Shown: positions 24,690 to 37,400 of the stretch, piece after piece
How the letters are laid out: every line of letters starts with the position of its first letter
How positions within the stretch are numbered: the first letter of the stretch is position 1
Source: Nymphaea colorata
Taxonomy: Eukaryota; Streptophyta; Magnoliopsida; Nymphaeales; Nymphaeaceae
Direction: 5' to 3'
Length of the DNA stretch: 64,000 nucleotides
Assembly: GCF_008831285.2 (NCBI RefSeq)
Contig: NC_045145.1
Coordinates: forward strand, 15,746,802 to 15,810,801
Notes under the pieces: generated by a model
Databases searched by the model: none
What the model was told of the DNA's origin: nothing
Seen by the model: the letters and a program-made list of their open reading frames with translations, nothing else
Translations under genes and position numbers: made by a program

Positions 24690-27600
24690 TGCTTCGATTC
24701 TTCTTCTCCTTCACTTCTTTTTCTCGATCAAGCAATCATGCCAATGATGCCTGACTACTGTTTAATTTTAGTTGAAGAGCTGGAACCAGTTTCATAAAGA
24801 GTTGAAAAGACCTTACTGAAAACAGAAGAAAAAGAAAGGAAGCCAGCACTAACAAGCCACTTTACTGGGTTCATTGAATGTTCCTATTAGTTTCATATGT
24901 ATTAGGCATAAAAAGTACTGTAGGTTGTGATAATGGCAGCAACTGGCTCTCGACTGTTTTCATCTCGCATGTCTGCTCTTCTTCCGAATCCAATTGAATT
25001 ACATCCTTAACAATGGGATAATTTCATGAGTATGAAAATGTGGAGAAAGAGTAAGGAGAGGGGCCATGTCAGGAAGAAGTTGATCAACTTAGACATGCAT
25101 GATATTGGTTTCAGGTGAGCAAGAAGAGTATTTCATGATACTTCCTAGTCAAGAGCCGAAGCCCTCAATCTTACTCTCATCCTCTTGGGTATCATGTCTG
25201 CTTTTAGTGTCTCAGAGTAGCACCTTGCTATGCTTCAATTAACATGTGATCAGTATACTCTTTTTGCAGTACAGAGAGTTGGAGCCTTGCAAATTCGAAA
25301 TGACCCTACATGCCCCTGCCCATTCGGTCACAACAACCCCTCTGGGGATGACATGCTACCAGTTGATGATTGACGACAAACAAAATTTTCCACATGCTTC
25401 TTCTAAAATGCAGTTACAGTATTGAACAGTACCCAAACCAGTGTCTAGGTTTTTACATGGCAGACCTATACTGAAGCTGGTAAACGAGACAAATGAACCA
25501 AACACGTACCGTCGTCCCTTGATGGGGACTTATCACGAGGCTGGTAAATTACAACCCAAACTATCCATTTAACAAACGAACTGACCTGAGCATTGGCTGA
25601 CTGAACGGCTCACTCATAGGTGCGTAAGTGGATCGGATATATTTAATTATCAATCCAATATTGAATTCATTTGTTGGATGTGGTAAAGAATTTTTGATCC
25701 AATTGACACCCGGATTCAGACATGGTATGCCGTTCGTTGATTATTGTATCTAAATCCAAATACGATGTCCAACTAAGATCTGATAGCCATCCTACCCAAT
25801 TACATATCATTCTCGGATCTTGCAAAAAGCGGATCCGAACTAGATTTAAAAACAAATTGATGTCCGAATCTTTGTCCAAATCTGAATTTGACTACAAAGA
25901 TTCGGATTAATTCCTTTAGGATATGCTTAAATTATTTTAGAAGCTTATAACTGCTACTACTAGTATTGTTATTGTTGTTTTCTGTTCAATAGCGTTGATG
26001 CTAAAGCTAAGTTCCAAACATGTAAACGGGCTCTAATTCATTTTTTGAGAGGATTTGACTGAATTTTGGGAACAAAAAGTGGAAAAGGCTAAGATCTCCT
26101 ATAGTTCTCAATGTATAGTAAAGGAACAAGTCTGCTCTAAATTAGTATATAAGGACAGTTAGGGCCAGTTGTTGCCATTATTACAGGCTGTGGTAGTCTT
26201 ATGCCCAATGCATGGGAAACTAATTGAAAGATCTAATAGAATCCAATAAAGATAAAACCCCAAATTTTTAATTGTTTGTTCCTTTTCCTTTTCTGGAATC
26301 TGCTTTTAAATATCTCTACAACAGCAGTAGGCTGCTGATCAGCTAAATAAAAATACTCGAGCATCATTAAGATGACGCTTTCGGACTAGGTACAAACACG
26401 TCAGTATTAAAAAATTAATATACAAAAGAGGCAGAAGAAACCAATTAAGCATGTGATTTCATTATAATATTATTCGCATGCAGAAGGATTACTAAAGCAT
26501 GAACTCCGAACTGGCACATCAATACACAGGGGCCCCCTCCCCAAAATGAATGCCCACACTTTTCCCCAGCAGTTATGAACTAACGTGCTGATGATTTCCA
26601 GCGCTTGAAAATCAATGAACAGTATATGTTTTTCAAATGAATGACGAGCGAAACCACCATGTTTTTTGGCTGCATCGATATGCTATAATATTCTACAGTA
26701 TCAGGAGCGACTTGATGACATAGATCAGATTTTATGATATAAACGGCGGAAGTTGAACTACAGTATTTGAATTTGAATAAAGGTACCGAGATATTTCTAG
26801 CTACAATTCTTTATGAAAATTAATGTTGATTATTTAATCCTTACCTGCAACGATATTTGATCAACGTAGTTTATTCAATTAAACAATTGGCAGGTGAGTA
26901 CAGATTGTTATCAATCTTCCAAGTCAGAGTTGGTCCTCTCACCCTTTTGCAGATTGCTTTGAATAGCATTTATTCTGTAATGCCACAGCCACCATTCTTC
27001 TCAATGCTGGGGAAACGGGGTCATATGTTGCAAGGCAAGAAGCATCGTTTAATACGGCTACTTAATTGTTCCATAATAACTTAGGTGAGATGAAAAAATA
27101 AAGATGGGTTTTAGTTATTCTTATATTTTCACATATTTGTATACATGGGAAAGCTGAAGCTAGCTTATAAGTAGATCCATGCTTACACTTACCAAACTGA
27201 GTCCTACTTGCTTTCCTCTCTTCCCTTGTTGAACACTGCTTTTGGTGAGTACTACTACTGTATTTGATGAGACCCACCGGTACATCTGCTGCTATATATT
27301 GGTGGAGAAGGGACAGCGTATACTCCGCATAACCTTATTTCTTAATGTTAAGCAGGTTGCCTCCTTCAACTTAAAATTCTCATGCGAATCCAACCCCTAC
27401 CACTGAGGTAAATGGAGCTCCTGTTAGGGAAAAATGGACAAGGAACTTACTACAAACATATTATTTGAGACTACCAAACTTGCAACCTGTCATTTTTTCG
27501 ATCATGTTGCCAGACATGCAGCTAAAATGGCGTGTCCTTGTCACATACTGCAGTCCCTGTTCTCTGAATCAAGTGGCCGCATCCAGACAGGTCACAGGCC

Positions 27601-30600
27601 ATGGAATAATATCACAGCTTCGTACTGATCATCTTCATTTTTTTGTTTACATTTCTTGTGCTAATCGGAGGTTCCCAAGAGATCAACTGTTGATCTGCAT
27701 CCTAGCTGTTCTTCCAACTTTTTAGAACAAATGGGGTGAATCCTAAAAAGAAAAAGACAAAAAAGATTTGATATATGCTGTGATGATTAACTAATCACTG
27801 CCAGTATATGACTGCAAGAAAGTTTACCAAGATTTTGCATGTGGGTGATGGAAGATCTTAAGTTCTTGGTTCATCAATTTAACATGTTTTTCTGCAACAG
27901 GTTCTTGATGCCGATCAATTATTTGAATTGGGGTCTGACCTTGTTAGACCCGAATGTGTTGTGATTTGGACAAAGCAGAAGTACGGAAGATGCTTCTTGA
28001 TCCCTCCGCCGCTCGATATCGTTTGATCGGCACATAGCACCAATTTCCTAGGTTTCTCTGCAAGAAATATGGAACCCAACAAAAATGAAGTTCAATGCAT
28101 GACATAAGCCGATGGGCAAATTGGAAGAGATCTTGATCCAATGCTATGTTTTGGAAAAGGAGCCACTATCACTTATTGTGTTCCAACCCAAGCCATGCTC
28201 CACATACCTCCATGAAAGATATGGGACCTGAACAACTACATGAAAAGAGATTGACATTATTCTAAGTACATAATGGAGCTATGTGCTGCGTGGGGAGGAA
28301 ATCAAAGTCGAAAGTGGAAGGCATTAGAGGGTACTGGAGTTTTGCCTGGCTGGGATGGGGCCGTAGACTCCGGGCCTCGGATTCGACCACACTGTAGGCA
28401 CTGTTTGCCTTCTAAAATAAAATTTTGAAAGAGGCATGGCATGTGATCTCCTTTTTTATCTCCAGTGTATTATGGCCATTATTGGAATTTTCTCTCTCTC
28501 TTTATTTTAAATGATTAGATGACTAGGGCCTCTATGGGATTCACAGAACCAGGCCCCGCTGAAATGAGGGTTCTTAACGGGACCCTCCATTTATGTAGGG
28601 TAGGATGCCAACAATTATTGGTTTAGTAAAGGCACAATCTCTCTCTCTTTTATATATATATATAATATGATAAAACAGTATATGCTAAACACTTAGAAGT
28701 TGGAAGGATAAAGAACAATCTCAGCACGTGATCTTTTCCAAATCGAGGATTGAAAGAAAAACAACCAAAAAAAGATGATTGAATACTTTCATCATCTATT
28801 AGTTCATTCCTTGTTGTATTTCTATTGAGTATCGACCTCCGATCTGAAAAGGTCAAGGGATTTAATTGTTTTTTATTCATGTAGCATCCAAGTATCTAGC
28901 AACTACCTCTCTCTCTCTCTCTCTTTCTCTCTCCTCCTCTTAATGTATATATATATATATATATATAAAAGGAATGTGTTCTACCAGTTTTATTTCGAGA
29001 CTGAACTTTTTGATTTTTTTTCTCTCTCTGCACCGCTTGCTTTTTCACCCTACCTTTTCCTTTTTTTTTTCTTTTAGTTTTTCCTTTTCACAAATATCAC
29101 ATCTAGCTACTATTTGTGAACCTTTGGGAAGAAAATAGGCTTCAAAATCTAGTCCAGCTTTGGGATTGGTGTCACTCATTACATATATGCATATATAAAT
29201 ATTTGTGTGTGTGTGTGTGGGCTTGTTCATGTGTATAGGTGCACATACACACACCAATGAAGTTTCATGTACGTAAATGTACTCAAATCCAGGAGTCTAT
29301 GAACAATTTCATCTGCATTGCGTTTCATCGCATACCAGGTATACTATTGGGAACAGAAAAGAAGGGGGGAAGAAATGGGGGAAAAGGAAGAAGGAGAAGG
29401 CCCTCGTGACAGCTTGCATGTCAAACACTTTACCACTAGTTAAACAAACACCATCTTATTTCTCCTGGGTTGCTTTGATCAGATCATTCAAACGCATCAG
29501 AACGATTGATTCGATAATAATCAATCTCTAATTAGTTGCGCTTGTCTCTTATTACTATCTTCTTGAACAGGCTTGTACAAGCATTTTGTTTTTCCCCAGA
29601 TGGCTCTTTCACAACTGCAAGGGCTCTGAATCACCTCATTGTCTTTCCAATTCCTGGCGAACATCATGGACGAGTTGGAAATGCATGAATACAGGAGTTC
29701 ATTCTTATCAACTCGACAATGTCAAAAATGAATTATAGGATAATTAAGCTAGTTTGATCAGCAGACCCCGAGACTAAGAAATATAACAAGAAATATTTTG
29801 TTGGTAGATCCCCTTATCACTTGAAACTTCAGTTGAAGTCCTCCAGATTTCCACGCTCCCTCTGCCCTTCGGTTAAAAGGAAAACACACAAACAGAGAGG
29901 GCCACGTGCATAGTCACTCACACTTGCATTACACAGCACAGTGGACGGGGATGGCAATAAATAGAAAAGATGCCTCCAGGATTGATTCTGAAGGCTGGTC
30001 AGAGAGGGGGATGCCTGAAAGAGGCCATCGTCGGGTTCACCTCACACAGAGGAAAACCTTTGGCACTGAAAAACATGTCCTGCTGAGGGAAGGGGAGAAA
30101 GAAAAGTATGATGCCATAAATACAGGGAAGAAAATACTCACCCTTCGTTTTCTGTTTGGGATTTTCTAAGTAAAAAGTAACAACAAGAACAAACAGACAT
30201 AGAGAAAAGGACAAGCTATACCAGAGAACTCTGACCTTCCTCTTCACCCCACCCCTCCCTCCACTCCACCTTTGGAGTCTGTGTTGTACTTTTTTTTTCT
30301 TTCTTCTTTTGCTCTCTTGGGTTTTTCTCTTTAATTTCCTTTTCATTTATTTCTCCGTTTTCTCCAAACAAGAAACGAAGAGTAATCTTGTGAGATTAAT
30401 CAGTTTCCACTCTCGGGTTTCTGCTTCCATCTCCCGTCATGTTAACCGATATATATTCTCAGTGCACTGAATTAATGGGGTACCTCCTTGCGATCTATCT
30501 CTTCATCTTTTTATGTATATAAAGTTGTACACACGAAAAATGGCGGGTTAAAGGTTCTTCACAATATGGTCAGGCAACTCATGGATTGCGGATCACAACC

Positions 30601-31927
30601 TTTTAATTTATTAGTTGGTAGACGATATAAAACATTGCACTTCAATATCACATATTTTACACATAATGAATTATGAGCTTTGTTGTTGATGGTCATGGTC
30701 CTCAGACATTCCTCGTCTGCATATTCTACGGTGACACTTATCGTTTGTGTAGATGAATGCACTATGTATACTGATGAAATTATACAAATGTGCTTGATAC
30801 AATGCTGTTAACTGGTAAGTATATAGGTTTAATCGCTTTTAATTCGTCATATGTTTCGGATACTGCATGCTGTGGGGCAAACTGTTAAAACTCATTAAAG
30901 TGGGAGCAAACCAAACAACATATTCATTTAACATTAAGAAGAAACATAACTTTACATATTAAAAAATAAGACTTATTCCGTACGGCTAGAAAGTTCAGTT
31001 CTTATGTCAATCAAAGGTTACAAACTACCCACTGATATGAGACCATAATCCTCACAAAAAGGAGAGAGAGAGAGAGAAGGGGGGTTGGCATAATGGGGAG
31101 GGGTGGTGCCGCTAGATGGGCAGTCAGCATTTCGAGTGCAATATGTATCACCTTCTTAAGCAAGACAAAGAATAGAATAGGCAGGAGTTATACGGACGCA
31201 TCACGGGATCACTTAATTGAACTTAATGTGAATCATGAAACCATGACAAGTATCACTATGTCATGTAAAAGGAAAAAAAAAAAAAGAAAATTCATACTGA
31301 TCTTAAACTACAAGGGTGGTGGAGCATAGAGATCTATTTGGGATTTCTCTAATGATAGCTTATTAGAAATTATGAGCATATAGAATTTCATCAAACTTTG
31401 TTTTTGGTCTCAATAATAATCGCCAGAAGTTAAAGATAACTGCAGGGAAAAACTAATTAATTAAAGCAGCTCTTGATATTAAAGCTAGAAGACATTTTTT
31501 TAAAGGGATGTCAACATGTCCTCATTGTTCGATGCAGGAGCGCACGTACAGACACGCAGAAACAATATTTTCGTCGTAAAGTTAAGGGACTATTTCACGA
31601 TTCAGCCAGTTGTAAATTTTTCTTTCTTGGAAGAAAGAATCGTAGTTAAAAAGTATGCGTTGTCTAATGTAAACCAGATCGGCACTGAAAAAGCTAGCAA
31701 AAGGCCTGTCAGTACTTAAAAAAAAAAAAAAAAAAAAACTCTACTACATAAAGATTTTGTGGTATCTAGGCGTTCCGAAAAACACACACTTTTGAGTATT
31801 TCCTTTCTTAATAAAACAAAAGTAGTATTACATAAAGCGACTGCGGAAACTTAAAGACACCTTTAACTTGAAATCAACATCATAAACTCCACCACTGCAG
31901 TCCTTGCACACTTGTCCCACATGAAAG

Positions 31928-31928
<1 letters not shown>
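24690..31928. other. Gene-poor spacer downstream of the IDD gene
   Basis: About 7.2 kb with no supportable coding gene. It holds a GGATCCGAATC-rich decayed repeat at about 25625-25915, CT and TA tracts near 28640-28665 and 28905-28966, a (GT)n tract near 29203-29218, a GA tract near 31063-31078 and an A-run near 31720-31739. Confidence 0.4.
25625..25915. repeat. Decayed dispersed repeat rich in GGATCCGAATC-like words
   Basis: Many near-copies of the words ggatcgga, ccgaatc and ccaaatc occur in both orientations. A similar vocabulary appears at about 43100-43330 and 59500-59780, so these may be fragments of one element family. No termini were identified. Confidence 0.3.

Positions 31929-31989
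<61 letters not shown>
31929..31989. repeat. (TA)n microsatellite
   Basis: Uninterrupted TA repeat of about 60 bases, about 330 bases beyond the IDD stop codon. Confidence 0.95.
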
Positions 31990-31991
<2 letters not shown>

Positions 31992-32316
31992 CATTTATAA
32001 TATTTATTTATTTATTTGTGTGTATATGTGTTTATTGTATGAAAATGGAAACTGTTTTATACAACAAAAGATTAGCGACATTACAGAAAAAAAAGCCAAA
32101 TGCTTGCGGTTTTCAAAGAGCATATAAATGATGAAATTCTTTTCCTTGGCAAAAAGAGAGTATTACATGAATGCAGTGCTGAATTTCAGCTAGCTTTAAC
32201 TCAAATCTACACCATAACCACCACCATATGAATTCAAACAGAAGTAAGAGAAAAGAAAAAATAAAGAGAAAAAAAAAACTAAATAATGAGACTGAACAAA
32301 GTGCTTACAACATGCT

Positions 32317-34748
32317 TTAGAGGCTTATGATTTTTGTGGAATTCTTGTTATCATTTTCTCCTTGGCCTTCTGTAACAACCGATGACATGTAGCTCACCGC
32401 CAATGAGTTCTCATCGGAGGGCTGAGCTGCTGCCTGAAAATGCTTTTTGCAGGATTGGCATGTGATCTGCAGGATGGTGTTGTTCACCTGCTTTATTGCT
32501 TGTTCTCTCATCATCTGGGCCTTGTCAAGCTCAGCTTGAGCCTGCTGCCTGATTCTCTTGGCATTGGCAAATTCCTTCTCTGCCAACTCAATCTGAAGTT
32601 TGGCCTGCTGCCTGGCCTCTTCTGCGTATGCCTTCTCTGCTGTGGCTAACTTGAGCTGCTCCCTCGCATGCTCCTTGAGCTTTGAAGCCGAGACCGTATC
32701 GATTCGAAATGGATCGACCGGCGCCGGGTCGGCGACATCCGAGTTCTGTTTTCCGTTGAGGTTGTCCAATGCCTTACTGGCGTTGTTCAGCCATGAAATC
32801 TCGGTCTTCTTGTTGGGTTGGTTCGGTGGTGCGTCGTCTTGATTGGCAGGGCCTATTGAGAGTTGCAGTCGGGTCGAGTGGTTTTCGTCTGTCTTCTGGT
32901 TGGATGCGGTCCGGTTGGGCGACTGAGAATGAGTCGCCGGCAGGAGTTGCAGCTCTAGATTGTGTTGAGGAGGATCCATAGTTGAGGCTACCCCGTTAGA
33001 TTGGCCCGGAAATTTCATGACAGGCCAAGCAGCAGCTGCACTAAAGTTGGTATCACATGAAGGGCTGGGGCTCGAAGCCGTCCGGGATAAGCAGGCCGAC
33101 TGCGGAACCTGCAATTCTTGCCGCTCTCTTCCTGCATTGCAGGCATCCTGATGCTCTATGAAGCTCTCCACCCTAAAAACAAACACAAAAACCAAAAGGA
33201 TCAGAATCTGGTCAATGGCCTGACAACCTTGAATTGCTAATATTGATGAACGGAAAAAGCTAAATCATTATGATACTCTTAACATTTCTCTCTTCCTTCT
33301 AGTCTGCAACTCCATTGTGGTCAAGACACTGATCAGCGTTCGATCAACCAGAACCAAGATTCAGCGGTGTAGAAAATTAGCAGGTCTTGTAACTTCGGGG
33401 AAAAGGGCAACAAAGCAATAACAGAACGAAGCATAAGCTTTTAATGTGCTATTTCTTATCATGGGAGATCAGTTTGCTTTTCCTGGTATAGAACAAAACC
33501 CAAAATTCAAAAATATGGAAGTTTGAGTTAACAATTTTATTGGACGGAAAATCTCTCCCTCTCTCTCCTTCTCTCTCTCTTCCCCCCAATATTTTAAGAA
33601 CCTGCACAGTGCAACACTACATAATTAATTTTAAAAAATTTGGTTATCTTGGCCGCTTCTTTTCTTATTAAAGATTGGTTTTCAAGATATTTGAAGAAGA
33701 CGGAAGCAGAAGATGTTGGAGTACTAGTGTGTGACCTGGAAAAGACTCGGCCACAGTCACAGGAGTGGCCTCTCGTGCCACAGGTCTTCAGATGCGCCTT
33801 GTAGTCCGACTGGACGGCGTATCCTTTTGAGCACTTCTCGCACGTCCACTGCTTGTGGTTGCTGTGCTTCCGCCGGAAATGCTTCTTGATGCCGACGAGA
33901 TCTCCCAGAGCATGGCAAGGGTCGTGGTGGAGGCACGTCGGCTCCGGGCAGACGAAGACCCTCTTCTTCACCTCCGGCGTCTCCCTCTTCAGCAGCTTCC
34001 ATGGCACCTTGTGCCTCCGGCGGTGCATCTGCAGGTTCTGGTCCCTCTGGAACCCTTGGTTGCAAATCTCACAGACGTAGCGGTCGGACTCCAGCAAGGT
34101 TTTCGGCGAGAGAGAGACGACCTCGGCATCAGGATCTGCACACCGATTACCCAAAAAAAAAAGTAGTCAGGGAGCCGCTGCAAAGAAGTATCGGATAGTT
34201 AATTCTTGTTATTCTTTAAAACTGAGAACACCCGTATCGAGAAAATGAAGAAGATAGAAATTCTAGTTACTGTTTAGAACGAAGATGGTACCCCGAAGTT
34301 GTGAAACCGGATGAAATACATAATCTTTAGATTTCTGGAAGCTTTAGTCGATCCTTGACATGTAGAAATGAAGAAAAACGCGTGTGCAGAAGACAATTCT
34401 AAGTCTCCATTTCTCGATGCAAGTTAATACTCACATCAGGAATAGAAAAAGAAAATGCCATTTAGGAGTGTGGAGGCCAAGTTGAGGTTTGTCTAAAGAA
34501 ATGAAGAAACCAGCTTGGTTTTTCACCCTTTTCTTTTATTGAGTGACCCACAAGAATTGAAAATAGAAACTACCCACCTTAAAGACGGACACTCAGAGAG
34601 ACAAAGAGAGGGAGAGGGAACCTGGGGTACCAGCAGGCCTTCTTTTCCGCTTGTTGCTTCCATTATCTACACAAGGAAAGACTGATACAGACTGATAGGA
34701 GGGGTTGCCTAGGGAGGGCGCCGAGCCTGCTGATGGAGCACCAAACAT
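32317..34748 (-). CDS. IDD: INDETERMINATE DOMAIN C2H2 zinc-finger protein, IDD14/15/16 (SGR5/LPA1) type
   Basis: Exons in transcript order: 34748-34622, 34135-33736, 33172-32317, giving 460 residues in frame. An NLS-like KRKRRPAGTPDPDAE leads into the ID domain. Zinc finger 1 uses C64, C67, H80 and H84. Finger 2 follows from about C105 and C110 with H128 and H133. Finger 3 starts at C141 and C144. The last finger uses C168, C170, H183 and C187 and is split by intron 2 at R176. A LELQL EAR-type repression motif is at 248-252. The C-terminal coiled coil (about 339-410), ending in ITCQSCKKHF (C414, C417), is the mark of the IDD14/15/16 subclade. By family knowledge these nuclear factors set shoot gravitropism, branch or tiller angle and auxin/starch responses. 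The exon 1 donor (GTTCCC) is a weak match, but the join restores exactly the conserved TPDPDAE. The ATG at 34748 is the first good start in frame; a longer 5' end is possible. Confidence 0.93.
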
Positions 34749-35330
34749 GGATGTTTTTGTGGGGAATTTCCTTGATCCCTTTCAAATCACCAGCTGCAAG
34801 CAAAAACGCACCATTGATCGCACGAAGAAAGGATGTAGACAAGACCATGTAGTCCCCAGTTTAACAGGCCTTCAACAGCATCGTGCCTTCTTCTCACAGA
34901 GAATCTGGCCTCTTTAATTACAATAGTCGATAAGAAGAGCAACAATTAGAACGAATCTGGGCTACTTTGTTTAGTCATCAGCAGAGCAAGCCAGAGAGAG
35001 AGAGAGAGAGAGAGGAGATGGGAGGTTGTGTGCAGGAGAAAAAAAAGAGAGAGAAAAAGGTTCAGTCTTAAACAGACTTTCAGCCTTCACCTCCTTCCAC
35101 AAACTATGCACAGAGGCCACACTCTCTCCCTCTTAAAACCTTTCCAGGCCCAATCAAATAGCTCGAAAATTGAGCCCCTCGTCTCTCTCTCCTCTCTCTC
35201 TCTTAGAGAAAAAAAGAAGTCCCCACAAGAAACAAACATTAATAATTGATCATACAGTAATTTGCATGCACAAATATATATCTAACCAATACACGTGAGC
35301 TCCCTCTCTCTCTCTCTCTCTCTGGGAATT
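34749..35330 (-). promoter_or_regulatory. Probable IDD leader and promoter with GA/CT tracts
   Basis: DNA upstream of the IDD start. It carries an (AG)n tract at about 34993-35014, CT-rich tracts at about 35181-35204 and a (CT)n tract at about 35301-35323. The clustering of GA/CT tracts within 600 bases of the start is typical of GAGA-element control regions bound by BPC factors, but could be simple microsatellite. No start site was fixed. Confidence 0.35.
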
Positions 35331-37190
35331 TATAGACTTTTTTTGAGAGGCCAAAATTAGAAGCAGAATTATTTTCTCTGGAAACCTCCTAAACAAATAC
35401 ACACAAAGTGAAAAAGTCGTAGATTCCATACAAATGACTGACTGTGAAGAGGGTGTATCTTGCAAAAAAGAAAATCTTAGGTATTTAAGGACTACTTTAT
35501 AACAAAGAAACGATCGTCCTCCCTTTGTTTTTACTTAAAAGATGATAAAAGTTTTCTTTCTTGTTAGAAGGTGGTTACACAAACTCTTTAGTCATCTTGG
35601 GTAGTCAAAAGTCACTAGATGTCATTTTCTGAAATTTCAGATAGGTTTTCTATCCATGATTTTTTTTTTTGGGTCTCCCCCCCAACCCTCCCCTTTTTCC
35701 ATATAAATAAGATAAAAGGTCAATTTATAGTTATGAGTTTTTCATTCTGTTATGCAAAACCCAACAACCTTTCTAAACTATGAGCTTCATAAAGCTAGCT
35801 GGCTAGAAGAAATCCAAGCCGGGTCCTACTGTTTAATAAGTAAAACCCTTAAAATAAGTATTTCTAAAGGGTTGGCAGTCTCAAAAGCAGTGGCCCCCAA
35901 CTGATGGCCACCATTATGGTTCCACACCCCTTCTTAATCCCTTCACATCTGCTTAAATAAAGACACTGTTGGGAGATTTTATCTGGAAAGGAGGGTTCTC
36001 CTGTGTTTGTTTATTTGCTGCCAAGGAGGGTGGGATGATGAAGATGGGACTCTTTTCACACATGCAGCCCAAGAGAGGGTGGATCTCTCTTTTTTTTTAA
36101 CTGCCCACATCGTTTTATTATTGTTATCATGCCTTTGTTTCTCCATCCCAACCCCAACAATCATCCCTCTGCAAGTGTCTGCGACCACAAACTCCACCAA
36201 CCAAAGCCTTAGATAATTCATGGAGAGAAGGAGAGGGAGAGCTTGAATCCCATTCCTTGCTTTTCTTCACCCAACTGAGACTGAGAGTTGTGGGGGCAGA
36301 GGCATGGTGTGAATGAAATGGGAGGAAGGGATGGAATGGAAAGGGAAACGAAACTGTTACTGCTGGTTTCTCACAAACTGGTGTTTTCCCCGATGCCTAT
36401 CTAAAAACGCATGTTATTCCACCAATGTCAATAATTGAAAGATTGGTAATGGGCCAGCAAACTCTCTCAGCTGCCCTTCCTGTCTGGTTTATATTTGTTT
36501 GTATTCCGAGCGCACCCACTAAACCCTAAATACCTGAAGACATTACAAATTGGAAGTACTCTCTCGACTTCTAAAGTGAGGTGGTGTAGATTTTTCTTTT
36601 ATCATCGACGGGGAGAAGGAAAGGGAGAAAAGGAAAAAGACAATTTTGTGATAGGTGCTGTCGGATGGCTGAAAAGCCATGGCTCAGCCTTAAAAAAACA
36701 ACGGGGAAGAGAGAGAGAGAGATACCCATGAATTTCCCGAAAAGACAGTAAGTACGCTTGGCTTTGTTCATGAGTGGGAAAAACTCGAGATTTCAGAAGA
36801 AGTAACGTGGAACCCAATGAACAGTATGGGTTTCCGTTTCCTGTGTGGTGTTTGCTCCATCACACCCATTTCTTTTATTCCGTTAAAGACAAAATCAACT
36901 CGCAGAGGCGCTCCTTTATCTGGCTTGGCTTCGCTTGGAATTTGTGGCGCCCTCAAAGTTTTTGTGCTGTCTCACATGTTTCCACCGTAGCTCTCTACAC
37001 TTAAAATATTAATATCCCCTATAGTAAAAAGAGGACGCCAAAGAAAATCACGAATTCCGCTGATGGGTTTAACTAAGAAAATGAGTGAAAAGCGAAAGTG
37101 AGAAGAATTTAATTTTACTTGGACCGGAGCGAGTCAAACTCTTTTCAAATCCTTTAGAACCTTTTCTTCTTCTTCTTTTTTTTTTTTTTT
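35331..37190. other. Spacer upstream of the IDD gene, no gene seen
   Basis: AT-rich DNA with runs of T, GA tracts near 36708-36721 and an AAACCCTAAA box near 36520. No supportable gene. Confidence 0.4.
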
Positions 37191-37400
37191 TTTGGTTCGA
37201 ATCCAATCCCTAGGCGGAGCACACGCGCCGCGCTCAGGATCAAGGTTGGAGTGCGTGAGGTGGGTTCGGGTCGGCACGTCCATGTGGTGCCGCCCCTCGT
37301 GTAGGGCGAAGGATCAAAAAGCAAGAAAAAAAGCTGGGCGGCACGTGCCAGAATCATGACATCACGCTCCCTGGGGCCCGCCTCGCACGTGCCCGACAGC
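37191..37400. promoter_or_regulatory. GC-richer segment with two palindromic G-boxes
   Basis: Two CACGTG hexamers at 37342-37347 and 37386-37391, the first inside the perfect palindrome GGCACGTGCC. Between them lie a TGACATCA-like word and GGGCCC. G-boxes bind bHLH and bZIP factors. No gene could be attached to this segment. Confidence 0.3.

Noticed and set aside
33757-34166. Several open frames on both strands over the IDD zinc-finger exon
   Set aside because: Shadows of the real exon; none carries a motif.
37194-37204. GGTTCGAATCC, a perfect tRNA B-box-like word
   Set aside because: The preceding sequence is a poly-T run with no A-box, stems or anticodon arm, so there is no tRNA here. At most it is a relic.
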